A stretch of DNA of 64,000 nucleotides, from positions 1 through 64,000 of the forward strand of contig CASDTR010000018.1 of the NCBI GenBank assembly GCA_949283785.1, read 5' to 3'. Both the position numbers and the translations under genes were made by a program. Origin of the DNA: an uncultured Oscillospiraceae bacterium (lineage in GTDB: Bacteria > Bacillota > Clostridia > Oscillospirales > Acutalibacteraceae). This document shows, piece after piece, positions 16,429 through 24,072 of this stretch (its first letter is position 1; the number at the start of each line of letters is the position of its first letter). Below the pieces are notes generated by a model. The model made no database searches, was not told where the DNA came from, and saw only the letters and a list, made by a program, of their open reading frames with translations.

Positions 16429-17309
16429 GTGATAACGTTATTTTAAAGGGAAAAATATTAAAGGGCATTGGCGGCTTCTATTATATAGAGGCCGCCGGTG
16501 TGGTATATGAGTGCAAAGCCAGGGGAGTCTTCAGAAAGCAAAAGATAACTCCCCTTGTCGGCGACGAGGTTTCAGTTACGATCAGAAGTGACGGAGAAAA
16601 TACTATTGATTCAATATATCCCAGAAAAAACTTTCTCATAAGACCACCCGTTGCCAACATCGAGCAGTTGTTTATTTTATCCGCTGCCTGCAATCCGAGC
16701 CCCAATTTATACCTTATTGATAAAATGACAGCTCTTGCCTTCAACAAAGGGATCGAGCCGATTGTTGTTTTCACAAAAAGTGATTTGAAGGATTTAAGTG
16801 AATACACAAAGATATATAAAAATGCAGGCTTTAAAACAGCATGTATTTCTTCAGTGACAGGAGACGGCCTTGATATTGTTAGAAATTGGATATCCGGAAA
16901 GGTAAGTGCCTTTACAGGAAACAGTGGGGTGGGAAAGTCCACGCTTCTAAACGCGATTTGTGAAGGCTTGAACCTTGACACAGGAGAAATCAGTGAGAAG
17001 CTGGGACGCGGACGCCATACTACAAGAGCCGTTGAGCTTCACAAGATCTGCGGCGGGTATGTGGCGGATACACCCGGGTTTTCGTCTTTTGATATGGAAA
17101 AGAACGAAAGCATAGACCTCGAAAATATCCAGTACTGCTTTCCCGAATTCAGGGAATATCTGGGTGAGTGCAAATTTGTCTCTTGTTCCCATACGGTAGA
17201 TAAAGGCTGTGCAATTCTTGAAGCTTTAAATGAGGGCAAAATCGAAAAATCGCGCCATGAAAGCTATAAAACCATGTACGGAGAAGCAAAGGAATTAAAG
17301 AGATGGTAA
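16425..17309 (+). CDS. rsgA: Ribosome small-subunit-dependent GTPase RsgA
   Basis: A circularly permuted GTPase that checks 30S subunit maturation. An N-terminal OB fold is followed by a G domain with motif order G4 (FTKSD), G1 (GNSGVGKSTLLNAI), G3 (DTPGFSSFDM), then a C-terminal zinc site around residues 245-260 containing CKFVSCSHTVDKGC. ATG 16425 overlaps the prkC stop. In B. subtilis rpe follows rsgA; here thiN follows directly, so the intervening rpe is absent. Confidence 0.95.
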   Translation: MSDNVILKGKILKGIGGFYYIEAAGVVYECKARGVFRKQKITPLVGDEVSVTIRSDGENTIDSIYPRKNFLIRPPVANIEQLFILSAACNPSPNLYLIDKMTALAFNKGIEPIVVFTKSDLKDLSEYTKIYKNAGFKTACISSVTGDGLDIVRNWISGKVSAFTGNSGVGKSTLLNAICEGLNLDTGEISEKLGRGRHTTRAVELHKICGGYVADTPGFSSFDMEKNESIDLENIQYCFPEFREYLGECKFVSCSHTVDKGCAILEALNEGKIEKSRHESYKTMYGEAKELKRW

Positions 17310-17935
17310 GAAAAGATCGCTGTGTTATAATCGGAGCAGGCGTTATTTCGGATTATCGAAAAACCGCCGAATTTATTGATGAGGATGATTTCATTATCTG
17401 TGCCGATAAAGGGTATATCCATTGTAAAGCAATGGATTTTGACGCTCATTTAATTGTCGGAGATTTTGATTCTTCGCCTTATCCGAAGAGCGCGAGCTGT
17501 AAAGTTGTCAAGCTTAACAGCGAAAAGGACGAAACCGATTTGTTCACAGCTGTATCGGAAGGATACAAAGAGGGATTCAGGAAATTTTTGCTTTTAGGCT
17601 GTCTGGGAGGAAGATTTGACCACACCTATGCCAATTTGACTCTGCTTGCTTATTGGCTTGAAAAAGGCGCCGAGATAACTTTGAGGGATGAACGTAACGA
17701 AATATTTTTACTCGAACCCGGCACATATACCTTTGATAAGCGTTCAGGATATGTTTCTTTTTTCGCTTATTCCGAAAAGATCGAACACCTTACTCTCGAG
17801 GGCTTTAAGTATACTCTTGATAATTTTTGCCTTTCCAATACCTGCGGCCTTTGCGTAAGCAATGAAATGTCCTGCGATATATGCAGAGTTTCATTTAGTT
17901 CAGGAAAACTGTTAACTGTTTTCAGTTTGGACTGA
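17303..17935 (+). CDS. thiN: Thiamine pyrophosphokinase
   Basis: Makes the cofactor thiamine diphosphate from thiamine and ATP. The N-terminal catalytic domain shows ICADKGYIHCKAMDFDAHL, LIVGDFDSSP and LNSEKDETDLFTA, which are the acidic and Lys residues of the family; GCLGGRFDHTYANL follows. The C-terminal thiamine-binding part is about 60 residues. The 210-residue length is normal. ATG 17303 overlaps the rsgA end by 7 nt. It precedes spoVM as in B. subtilis (yloS-spoVM). Confidence 0.93.
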   Translation: MVRKDRCVIIGAGVISDYRKTAEFIDEDDFIICADKGYIHCKAMDFDAHLIVGDFDSSPYPKSASCKVVKLNSEKDETDLFTAVSEGYKEGFRKFLLLGCLGGRFDHTYANLTLLAYWLEKGAEITLRDERNEIFLLEPGTYTFDKRSGYVSFFAYSEKIEHLTLEGFKYTLDNFCLSNTCGLCVSNEMSCDICRVSFSSGKLLTVFSLD

Positions 17936-18005
17936 CACCTTTTTTGCCTGCCTGCGTATTATGGTACTAATCACAAAGCAAACCATATTGTAAGCAGGTG
18001 GTAAT

Positions 18006-18155
18006 TTGTTTCATAACCGCAGAGGAAGATGCGGAGGCTGGTTTATTGCCTTTGGCATCGGTTTCCTGATAGCTTGCTGTTTGCCTGCGAAAGCCTTAGT
18101 GGTGGTTATGTCCATTGCGCTTATAATTATTGGATTTTGCCTGTGCAGAAGATAA
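18006..18155 (+). CDS. Small Cys-rich single- or double-pass membrane protein (49 aa)
   Basis: An intact 49-residue frame starts at TTG 18006, four nt after AGGTGG, and stops at TAA 18153. The first 11 residues are basic and Gly-rich (MFHNRRGRCGG), and the rest is almost entirely hydrophobic with four Cys (including a CC pair) and a basic tail CRR. It fits one helical hairpin or two short membrane segments. It sits between thiN and spoVM, and the following RBS for spoVM is right after its stop. The function is unknown; co-occurrence with spoVM hints at a sporulation or envelope role, which is inference. The tight RBS spacing lowers confidence. Confidence 0.6.
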   Translation: MFHNRRGRCGGWFIAFGIGFLIACCLPAKALVVVMSIALIIIGFCLCRR

Positions 18156-18171
18156 TGGAGGCGTTGCAATA

Positions 18172-18264
18172 ATGAAAGTAGTAGTATGGAGAAGCCCCAA
18201 GGCGTTCAGCGGAATTTTAAGACTTTTATTCGGCATCAAAAAACAGGATACATCGGTCAACTGA
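18172..18264 (+). CDS. spoVM: Stage V sporulation protein M (SpoVM), 30 aa
   Basis: A 30-codon gene, too short for ordinary gene calling, reading MKVVVWRSPKAFSGILRLLF then GIKKQDTSVN. It aligns with B. subtilis SpoVM (26 residues) in length, in the short N-terminal strand, in the conserved Pro (P9) before an amphipathic helix, in the I-R-L/M pattern, and in the Gly before the basic end. SpoVM is a curvature-sensing amphipathic helix that anchors the SpoIVA coat basement layer on the forespore. GGAGG (18157-18161) lies 10 nt before ATG 18172. Context agrees: prpC-prkC-rsgA-thiN-spoVM is the B. subtilis order, and a terminator follows. Confidence 0.88.
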   Translation: MKVVVWRSPKAFSGILRLLFGIKKQDTSVN

Positions 18265-18284
18265 TAGAAATTCAAACATATTTT

Positions 18285-18318
18285 AAATCCGTCGGTTTAT
18301 TCCGTCGGATTTATTTTT
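18285..18318 (+). terminator. Terminator closing the yicC-to-spoVM array
   Basis: AAATCCG-T-CGG / CCG-T-CGGATTT (18285-18295 and 18302-18312) with one T-T mismatch and a T-rich tail. Confidence 0.8.
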
Positions 18319-18375
18319 AATTGTGACGCAGATGTAAACAATGACAAAAGAACCATTGGTAAATATAGCTTTGCC

Positions 18376-18404
18376 TTGATAAGAGATGAGTTTTAGTATA
18401 TAAT
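18376..18404 (+). promoter_or_regulatory. lon promoter
   Basis: TTGATA (18376-18381), 17-nt spacer, TATAAT (18399-18404), about 45 nt ahead of the lon start. No CIRCE- or CtsR-like repeat was seen around it. Confidence 0.75.
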
Positions 18405-18449
18405 TGCAATAACCGTATTTAAGCGGGTTTTTATTCAGAGGTGAGTTCC

Positions 18450-20903
18450 GTGTCAGATAAAAATATAATTCAGGATATAAGAACACTTCCGGCTGTTGCC
18501 TTGAGAGGGCTTGTCATGTTCCCGGGAATGACGCTTCATTTCGATGTGGGAAGAAAAAAGTCTGTAAAAGCTCTCAACAGTGCCATGCAGCAGGACAGAC
18601 GTATTTTCTTAGTTGCGCAGAAAAATATCGGTGACGATAACCCTACTTTTGATGAAATGTATAAAATAGGAGTCATTGGCATTGTTAAACAGATAATCAG
18701 GCTTCCGAAAAGTGAGAATATCCGAGTGGTGGTTGAAGGCCTCGAAAGGGCAAGGGCTGCCAAAATCACATCGGATTCAGAATATCTTACCGCTTCGGTA
18801 ATACCGATAGAGGAGCCGAAAGTCGAAAAGACGGACGAGCTCTATGAAGAAGCTCTGGTAAGGCATGCAAAAGATGTTTTTGACGCCTATACCGAAAACA
18901 GTCCGCAGCTTTCGTCCGATATACTTATGAATGTCCTTGACGCAAAAAGCTCAGGATTCCTGGCGGATTATATCGGATTCAATATTATGCTAGAATATAC
19001 CGACAGGCAAAAGATTCTTGAAATCATAAACCCTATCGACCGCTTGGAGTTTGCCTGCCGAGTCCTTGTGCGCGAAACCGAAATTATGGATATTGAGGCT
19101 AAAATCCATGCAAAGGTCCAGCAGCAGATGGATAAAAGCCAGCATGATTATTACTTGCGTGAGCAGATGCGCGTAATTGCCGAGGAGCTCGACGAAGACG
19201 ATGATCCCAGAAAGGAAGCGCAGGAATATAAAGATAAAATAGCTGCATTAAAGCTTCCGGAAGAGTCTGAGGAAAAGCTTATAAAAGACTGTGAGCGTCT
19301 TTACAAAATGCCTCCCGGGTCACAGGACGGAGCCGTTTTGAGGAGTTACCTTGATACGGTCATATCACTTCCTTGGAACAGCGAGACGAAAGACCGGACG
19401 GATATAAAAAAGGCGGCGAAGGTTTTAAATTCCGGACATTACGGAATGGAAAAGGTAAAAGAGCGTATACTTGAATACATAGCGGTTAAAAAACTTATAA
19501 ATACCACGGGCGGCCAGATTTTGTGCCTGGTAGGTCCTCCCGGAGTAGGCAAAACTTCCATTGCAAGGGCAATGGCAGATGCGCTCGGCAGGAAGTTTGC
19601 TCGTATTTCTCTTGGCGGCATCCATGATGAAGCCGAAATAAGAGGACACAGAAAGACATATGTAGGCGCCATGCCTGGAAGAATTATCATGGCTATAAAG
19701 CAGTGCAAGAGCTGTAATCCGCTTATTCTTCTTGACGAAATCGACAAGCTCGGCGATGACCACAGAGGGGACCCTTCATCAGCTTTGCTTGAGGTTCTGG
19801 ACCCCGCTCAGAATTACACCTTCACCGATCATTATGTAGAAATACCATTTGATTTGAGCAATGTGCTTTTTGTAACGACTGCTAACGATAAGTACAGCAT
19901 ACCCGCTCCGCTCTTCGACAGAATGGACGTTATAGAGCTCGACAGTTATACAAGAGAAGATAAGTTTATAATAGCGAAAAAATATCTTGTACCCGCTCAG
20001 CTTAAAAAGCACGGCCTGAACGGAAGCTCTTTGAGGATAACAAGCGATGCAGTATACGACATCATTGATTCTTACACGAGGGAATCGGGCGTGAGAAGGC
20101 TTGAGCAGCTTATTGCCGCTGCGTGCAGAAAGGCCGCCGTTAAAATTGCAGGAGGAGAGTGCGGAAGAGTCACCGTGAGAATCGATAATATTGAAGATTT
20201 CCTCGGACCGAGAAAATTCAAGCCCGAAGAGAAGGCGGGCAAGGATGAAATCGGCGTTGTTACGGGACTTGCCTGGACAAGCGTCGGCGGCGAGACGATG
20301 CCCGTGGAGGTTGCCGTTATGGACGGCAAGGGAGACGTTAAGCTTACAGGTTCTTTAGGCGATGTTATGAAAGAATCCGCCATGGCCGCTATCAGCTATA
20401 TAAGAAGCAACTGCGATAAATTTAACATTGATAAGGATTTTTATAAAAACAGGGATATCCACATTCATGTTCCCGAAGGAGCCGTACCAAAGGACGGACC
20501 TTCGGCAGGTGTCACAATTACTACCGCTCTAGTTTCTGCTTTATCGGGAATACCTGTAAGAGGCGATGTTGCAATGACAGGTGAAGTTACGCTCAGAGGC
20601 CGTGTACTGCCCATAGGCGGCCTCAAGGAAAAAACTATGGCCGCATACCGCAAGGGTATAAAGAAAGTGATTATTCCCGCCGATAACGCTTCCGATTTAA
20701 AGGAAGCCGATCCCAAGGTTATTGAAAATATTGAATTTGTTACGGCGGAAACAATGGACACTGTACTTAAAAACGCCCTTGTATGCGGCAAAGCTCAGGA
20801 TAGCAAATTGTGCAGCGAATCACCTGAAGAACATTCAGAAAACAAAATGAACACGGTAGTGGACAATCACAACAGCGGAAAACGTACTTCCATCACCCAA
20901 TAA
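18450..20903 (+). CDS. lon: ATP-dependent protease Lon
   Basis: A cytosolic AAA+ protease (about 817 residues) that degrades damaged and regulatory proteins. The N-terminal substrate-binding domain starts TLPAVALRGLVMFPGMTLHF. The AAA+ module has GPPGVGKTSIARAMADALG and the Walker B LLDEIDKLG. The C-terminal protease domain carries the catalytic Ser in PKDGPSAGVTIT and the Lys in LPIGGLKEKTMAAYRKG. GTG 18450 is preferred over GTG 18441 because AGAGGTGA (18437-18444) then lies upstream rather than across the start. A 40-residue polar tail follows the protease domain. Confidence 0.95.
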   Translation: MSDKNIIQDIRTLPAVALRGLVMFPGMTLHFDVGRKKSVKALNSAMQQDRRIFLVAQKNIGDDNPTFDEMYKIGVIGIVKQIIRLPKSENIRVVVEGLERARAAKITSDSEYLTASVIPIEEPKVEKTDELYEEALVRHAKDVFDAYTENSPQLSSDILMNVLDAKSSGFLADYIGFNIMLEYTDRQKILEIINPIDRLEFACRVLVRETEIMDIEAKIHAKVQQQMDKSQHDYYLREQMRVIAEELDEDDDPRKEAQEYKDKIAALKLPEESEEKLIKDCERLYKMPPGSQDGAVLRSYLDTVISLPWNSETKDRTDIKKAAKVLNSGHYGMEKVKERILEYIAVKKLINTTGGQILCLVGPPGVGKTSIARAMADALGRKFARISLGGIHDEAEIRGHRKTYVGAMPGRIIMAIKQCKSCNPLILLDEIDKLGDDHRGDPSSALLEVLDPAQNYTFTDHYVEIPFDLSNVLFVTTANDKYSIPAPLFDRMDVIELDSYTREDKFIIAKKYLVPAQLKKHGLNGSSLRITSDAVYDIIDSYTRESGVRRLEQLIAAACRKAAVKIAGGECGRVTVRIDNIEDFLGPRKFKPEEKAGKDEIGVVTGLAWTSVGGETMPVEVAVMDGKGDVKLTGSLGDVMKESAMAAISYIRSNCDKFNIDKDFYKNRDIHIHVPEGAVPKDGPSAGVTITTALVSALSGIPVRGDVAMTGEVTLRGRVLPIGGLKEKTMAAYRKGIKKVIIPADNASDLKEADPKVIENIEFVTAETMDTVLKNALVCGKAQDSKLCSESPEEHSENKMNTVVDNHNSGKRTSITQ

Positions 20904-20930
20904 AATTTCTGAAAAGGGGAGAAGCGCAAA

Positions 20931-21521
20931 ATGGTATTTGAAAAAGCGGTGTTTGAATCTTCATACGGCACATTCTCACAGCTTCCCGAATCTGATTTTC
21001 CCGAAATCGCTTTTGCGGGCCGCTCAAATGTGGGAAAGTCATCACTGCTCAATAAGCTCACAAACAGAAAGTCACTTGCACGTGTCAGTTCTTCTCCGGG
21101 AAAGACTACTACGATCAACTTTTTCGGTGTTGAAAACATTAAACTGGTTGATTTGCCGGGATACGGATACGCTAAAGTTTCGCGGGCTGAAAAGCTTCGC
21201 TGGTCTGAGCTTATGGAAGGATATTTTTCATCCAACAGAAATATTCGTTTGGTAATTCAGCTTATAGACATGCGTCATCCGCCTACCGAAAACGATCTGT
21301 CAATGCTCTCATTCCTTCTTAATACAGGATATCCTTTTATCATTGTGTTAACGAAAAGTGATAAGCTTAACAAAACAGAGCGTGAAAAGAGATTATCCCT
21401 TATCGGCAGTGAGCTGGAAGAAGCAGGTATAAAGGAAAAAATCAGGATAATTCCGTTTTCCGCCGTTAAAGGCGAGGGAGTGGATGAGATAAAAGAAATA
21501 ATAGAAAATTCTGTGCTTTAA
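20931..21521 (+). CDS. engB: Ribosome biogenesis GTPase EngB (YsxC)
   Basis: A 196-residue GTPase for late 50S assembly. Motifs are G1 GRSNVGKSSLLNKLT, G2 region SSSPGKTTTINFF, G3 DLPGYGYAK and G4 LTKSDKLNKTE. Located directly after lon, the same neighbour pair (lonA-ysxC) as in B. subtilis. Start ATG 20931 follows AGGGGAGAAG-type site. Confidence 0.96.
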   Translation: MVFEKAVFESSYGTFSQLPESDFPEIAFAGRSNVGKSSLLNKLTNRKSLARVSSSPGKTTTINFFGVENIKLVDLPGYGYAKVSRAEKLRWSELMEGYFSSNRNIRLVIQLIDMRHPPTENDLSMLSFLLNTGYPFIIVLTKSDKLNKTEREKRLSLIGSELEEAGIKEKIRIIPFSAVKGEGVDEIKEIIENSVL

Positions 21522-21539
21522 ACATATGAGGAGGTATTT

Positions 21540-22838
21540 ATGTTTGTATCAGATTGTTTAAATGTAAATGAAAAGGGTCATCTTGAAATCGGAGGCTGTG
21601 ATACCGTAGATTTAGCGAATAAGTACGGTACACCACTTTACGTCGTTGACGAAAACGAAATAAGGAAAAACTGCCGCGCTTTCGTTAAGTCCATTGAGGA
21701 TAATTACGGCGGACATGGAACTGTCGCTTATGCCAGCAAGGCGTTTTCCTGCATGGAGATGTACAGAATCTGCAAACAGGAGAACATGAGCATCGACACT
21801 GTTTCCGCAGGTGAAATATACACGGCTCTCAAAGCGGGATTTCCTGCCGAGCGCATTTATTTCCACGGAAATAACAAAACCTTGGAAGAAATAGAATTTG
21901 CACTCGATAATAAAGTAGGCAGAATCGTTGTGGACAACCTTACGGAGCTTGAGACTCTCGAAAAGGCTGCCGAAAGAAAGAATGTCACAGCTAAAATAAT
22001 GTTCCGAATCAAGCCCGGCATTGACGCTCACACTCACAGCTTTATCAGAACAGGACAAATAGACTCAAAATTCGGACTTGCTCTCGAAAACGGAGAGGCA
22101 ATGGTCGGCGTTAAAAAAGCTCTTGCTTTGAAAAACGTGGAGCTTTGCGGCCTTCATTGTCATATTGGTTCTCAGATTTTTGATATTTCGCCCTTCGAGC
22201 TTGCGGCAGAAGTAATGATGGACTTTATAGCAAAAATCAAAACTGAAACAGGCACAGAAATCAAGGAGCTTAACCTAGGCGGCGGTTTCGGTATAAAATA
22301 TACGGGTGAGGACAAGCCTGCACCTTACAGTGATTATATGAACCGTGTGGCAGCAGTTATAAAGAGAAAAGCGCAGGAGCATTCAATGGAGCTTCCATTT
22401 ATCATTATCGAACCGGGACGCTCCATCGCGGGAGCTGCCGGAATCACTCTCTATACTGTCGGCGCAGTAAAGGAAATAGAAAACGTAAGGACCTATGTTT
22501 CTATTGACGGCGGCATGACCGATAACCCGAGATACATTCTCTATCAGTCAACATATGAGATCATGTGCGCTGACAAAGCTGATGAGCCTAAGACGGAAAA
22601 GATAACTCTCGCAGGTAAATGCTGCGAGAGCGGCGATCTTATTCAGGAAAACGCCATGATACAAAAGGTTGTTCCGGGAGATACGATCGCAGTTCTGTCA
22701 ACAGGCGCATACAACTACTCAATGGCTTCTAACTACAACAGAATTGGCAGACCGGCTGTCGTAATGACAAATAACGGTGAATCAAGAATAATCGTAAACC
22801 GTGAAAGCTTTGAAGATTTAGTCAGAAATGACGTTTGA
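21540..22838 (+). CDS. lysA: Diaminopimelate decarboxylase
   Basis: A PLP enzyme that makes L-lysine from meso-diaminopimelate, the last step of lysine synthesis. The alanine-racemase-like barrel has TVAYASKAFSC (PLP Lys), VDNLTELETL, CGLHCHIGSQIFD, ELNLGGGFGIKYTG and IIEPGRSIAGAAG; the C-terminal beta domain has GKCCESGDLIQ with the active-site Cys. It is 432 residues long. A GAGGAGG site precedes ATG 21540. It is the final gene of the lon-engB-lysA block. Confidence 0.96.
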   Translation: MFVSDCLNVNEKGHLEIGGCDTVDLANKYGTPLYVVDENEIRKNCRAFVKSIEDNYGGHGTVAYASKAFSCMEMYRICKQENMSIDTVSAGEIYTALKAGFPAERIYFHGNNKTLEEIEFALDNKVGRIVVDNLTELETLEKAAERKNVTAKIMFRIKPGIDAHTHSFIRTGQIDSKFGLALENGEAMVGVKKALALKNVELCGLHCHIGSQIFDISPFELAAEVMMDFIAKIKTETGTEIKELNLGGGFGIKYTGEDKPAPYSDYMNRVAAVIKRKAQEHSMELPFIIIEPGRSIAGAAGITLYTVGAVKEIENVRTYVSIDGGMTDNPRYILYQSTYEIMCADKADEPKTEKITLAGKCCESGDLIQENAMIQKVVPGDTIAVLSTGAYNYSMASNYNRIGRPAVVMTNNGESRIIVNRESFEDLVRNDV

Positions 22839-22858
22839 TTTATCATTAACTTAAATTG

Positions 22859-22910
22859 AAAAAGCAGGGCATACCACCGCTTTATGCGATAAGGTATGTC
22901 CTGCTTTTTT
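22859..22910. terminator. Bidirectional terminator between lysA and the phosphodiesterase gene
   Basis: A long stem (AAAAGCAGG.CATACC paired with GGTATG.CCTGCTTTT) flanked by A-run and T-run, so it can stop transcription from either strand. The two genes converge here. Confidence 0.9.
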
Positions 22911-22926
22911 AGATGTAATTGATTTT

Positions 22927-23940
22927 TTATTTTGTATAGGCAAATTTAAGATTTTCTTCGCTCATTTCGATTTCCTTATTGCATGCAATCCATGTAGATC
23001 TTTCCTGTATGCTCTGTCCGCCATGTGATGTGTTAATTCCGCCATGGTCGGTGGCAATAACAATAAGCCAATCCTCAGTGTCGTAGGTGCTGCGGTTCAT
23101 AATAGTGTCAAGAACTTCCGCACCAAATCTATCTGCGTCCTTAGTTGCTGTTATGTAAGCTTCGTTCTGATTGCCGAATCCTGTATCATGACCTGCATGG
23201 TCAGTATGTTCAAAGGTAAAGAAAACTACATCGGGATCTTCGAGAGCGGTTTTGTTTGTACCTTCAGGCTTTGCAACATATTTAAGCACCTGATAAAGTG
23301 TACCTTCATCATCAATCTGATGAGTATATGTTATGGGAAGATTGTTTTCGATTGCGTATACAGTATCATTAAAATAAGTTTTGTTGGTATGCTCACGCCA
23401 TGAAGTGGTAAATGATGCAGATTTTCCTTGTTCAGCAAGTTTGGTAAGGAAAGTTTTAACTGATGCATCCTTATAAAGACCGTTGTCAACAATGCCGTTA
23501 TAGTCGCCCCAGCCGCCGGTAAGCATTGCACTCCAGCCGGGAGCCGTAGACGTTGCCTGTTCGTTTACGCCTTTTACTCCGCCTGCAAAAGCGTAATAAA
23601 GTCCGCCCATGTCCTTAACACGCATTACAGCGCTGTCAGCGTTATCTTTAATGTTGTTCAGTCCATCTACACGGTAGCCGTCATAACCGATAAAGATTGC
23701 CTTTTTAACTGTTTTTCCTTCAGGAAGGGGAGCAGCAAAGTGATCCATAATAAGCTTGTGAATAATTGTCTGCGGCAGTGAATGCTCATAGGTATTGTCA
23801 AAAATGGACATTGACTTAATTGCCTCAATATACTCGTCATCATTCATTTTTTCTTTTTTGCCGCAGGCACCAAATGAAAAAAGTATTGCCAGCACCAACA
23901 GTATGGAAACTGCACATAATGCTATTTTTTTAACTTTCAT
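22927..23940 (-). CDS. Type I phosphodiesterase / alkaline phosphatase superfamily lipoprotein
   Basis: A predicted secreted lipoprotein (337 residues) with a signal peptide MKVKKIALCAVSILLVLA and a lipobox-type FGAC with Cys26. The mature part is an alkaline-phosphatase-fold hydrolase: metal-binding IGYDGYRVDGL, the nucleophile Thr in TSTAPGWSAML, FEHTDHAGHDTGFG and IVIATDHGGINTSHGG supply the Asp/His ligands of two zinc ions. Members cleave phosphodiester or nucleotide pyrophosphate bonds; the real substrate here is unknown. ATG 23940 is chosen because AAGGAGAG precedes it; a longer in-frame extension of 35 residues lacks an RBS and would spoil the signal peptide. Confidence 0.85.
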   Translation of the reverse strand: MKVKKIALCAVSILLVLAILFSFGACGKKEKMNDDEYIEAIKSMSIFDNTYEHSLPQTIIHKLIMDHFAAPLPEGKTVKKAIFIGYDGYRVDGLNNIKDNADSAVMRVKDMGGLYYAFAGGVKGVNEQATSTAPGWSAMLTGGWGDYNGIVDNGLYKDASVKTFLTKLAEQGKSASFTTSWREHTNKTYFNDTVYAIENNLPITYTHQIDDEGTLYQVLKYVAKPEGTNKTALEDPDVVFFTFEHTDHAGHDTGFGNQNEAYITATKDADRFGAEVLDTIMNRSTYDTEDWLIVIATDHGGINTSHGGQSIQERSTWIACNKEIEMSEENLKFAYTK

Positions 23941-23969
23941 ATATTTCTCTCCTTTTGTAAATTGATTAA

Positions 23970-23998
23970 ATAATATCACAAAATAATTAAGTGCACAA
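23970..23998 (-). promoter_or_regulatory. Promoter of the phosphodiesterase gene
   Basis: On the minus strand TTGTGC (23998-23993), a 17-nt spacer and TATTAT (23975-23970). The -35 box lies inside one arm of the inverted repeat at 23992-24037. Confidence 0.5.
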
Positions 23999-24037
23999 TT
24001 GTGAAACAAGCAAATAAAAGCTAATCTCAATTGTGCA
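23992..24037. repeat. Inverted repeat upstream of the phosphodiesterase gene
   Basis: TGCACAATTG (23992-24001) and CAATTGTGCA (24028-24037) are exact 10-bp inverted copies separated by 26 nt. One arm overlaps the predicted -35 box. It may be an operator, or a weak terminator for the ABC operon upstream; no T-run follows either arm. Confidence 0.55.
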
Positions 24038-24072
24038 TTTTGCAAATAAATTATAAAATAGGCTGTGTTAAA

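Noticed and set aside
19425..20791. Several minus-strand frames of about 100 codons inside lon
   Set aside because: Antisense to intact AAA+ and protease domains; no independent support.
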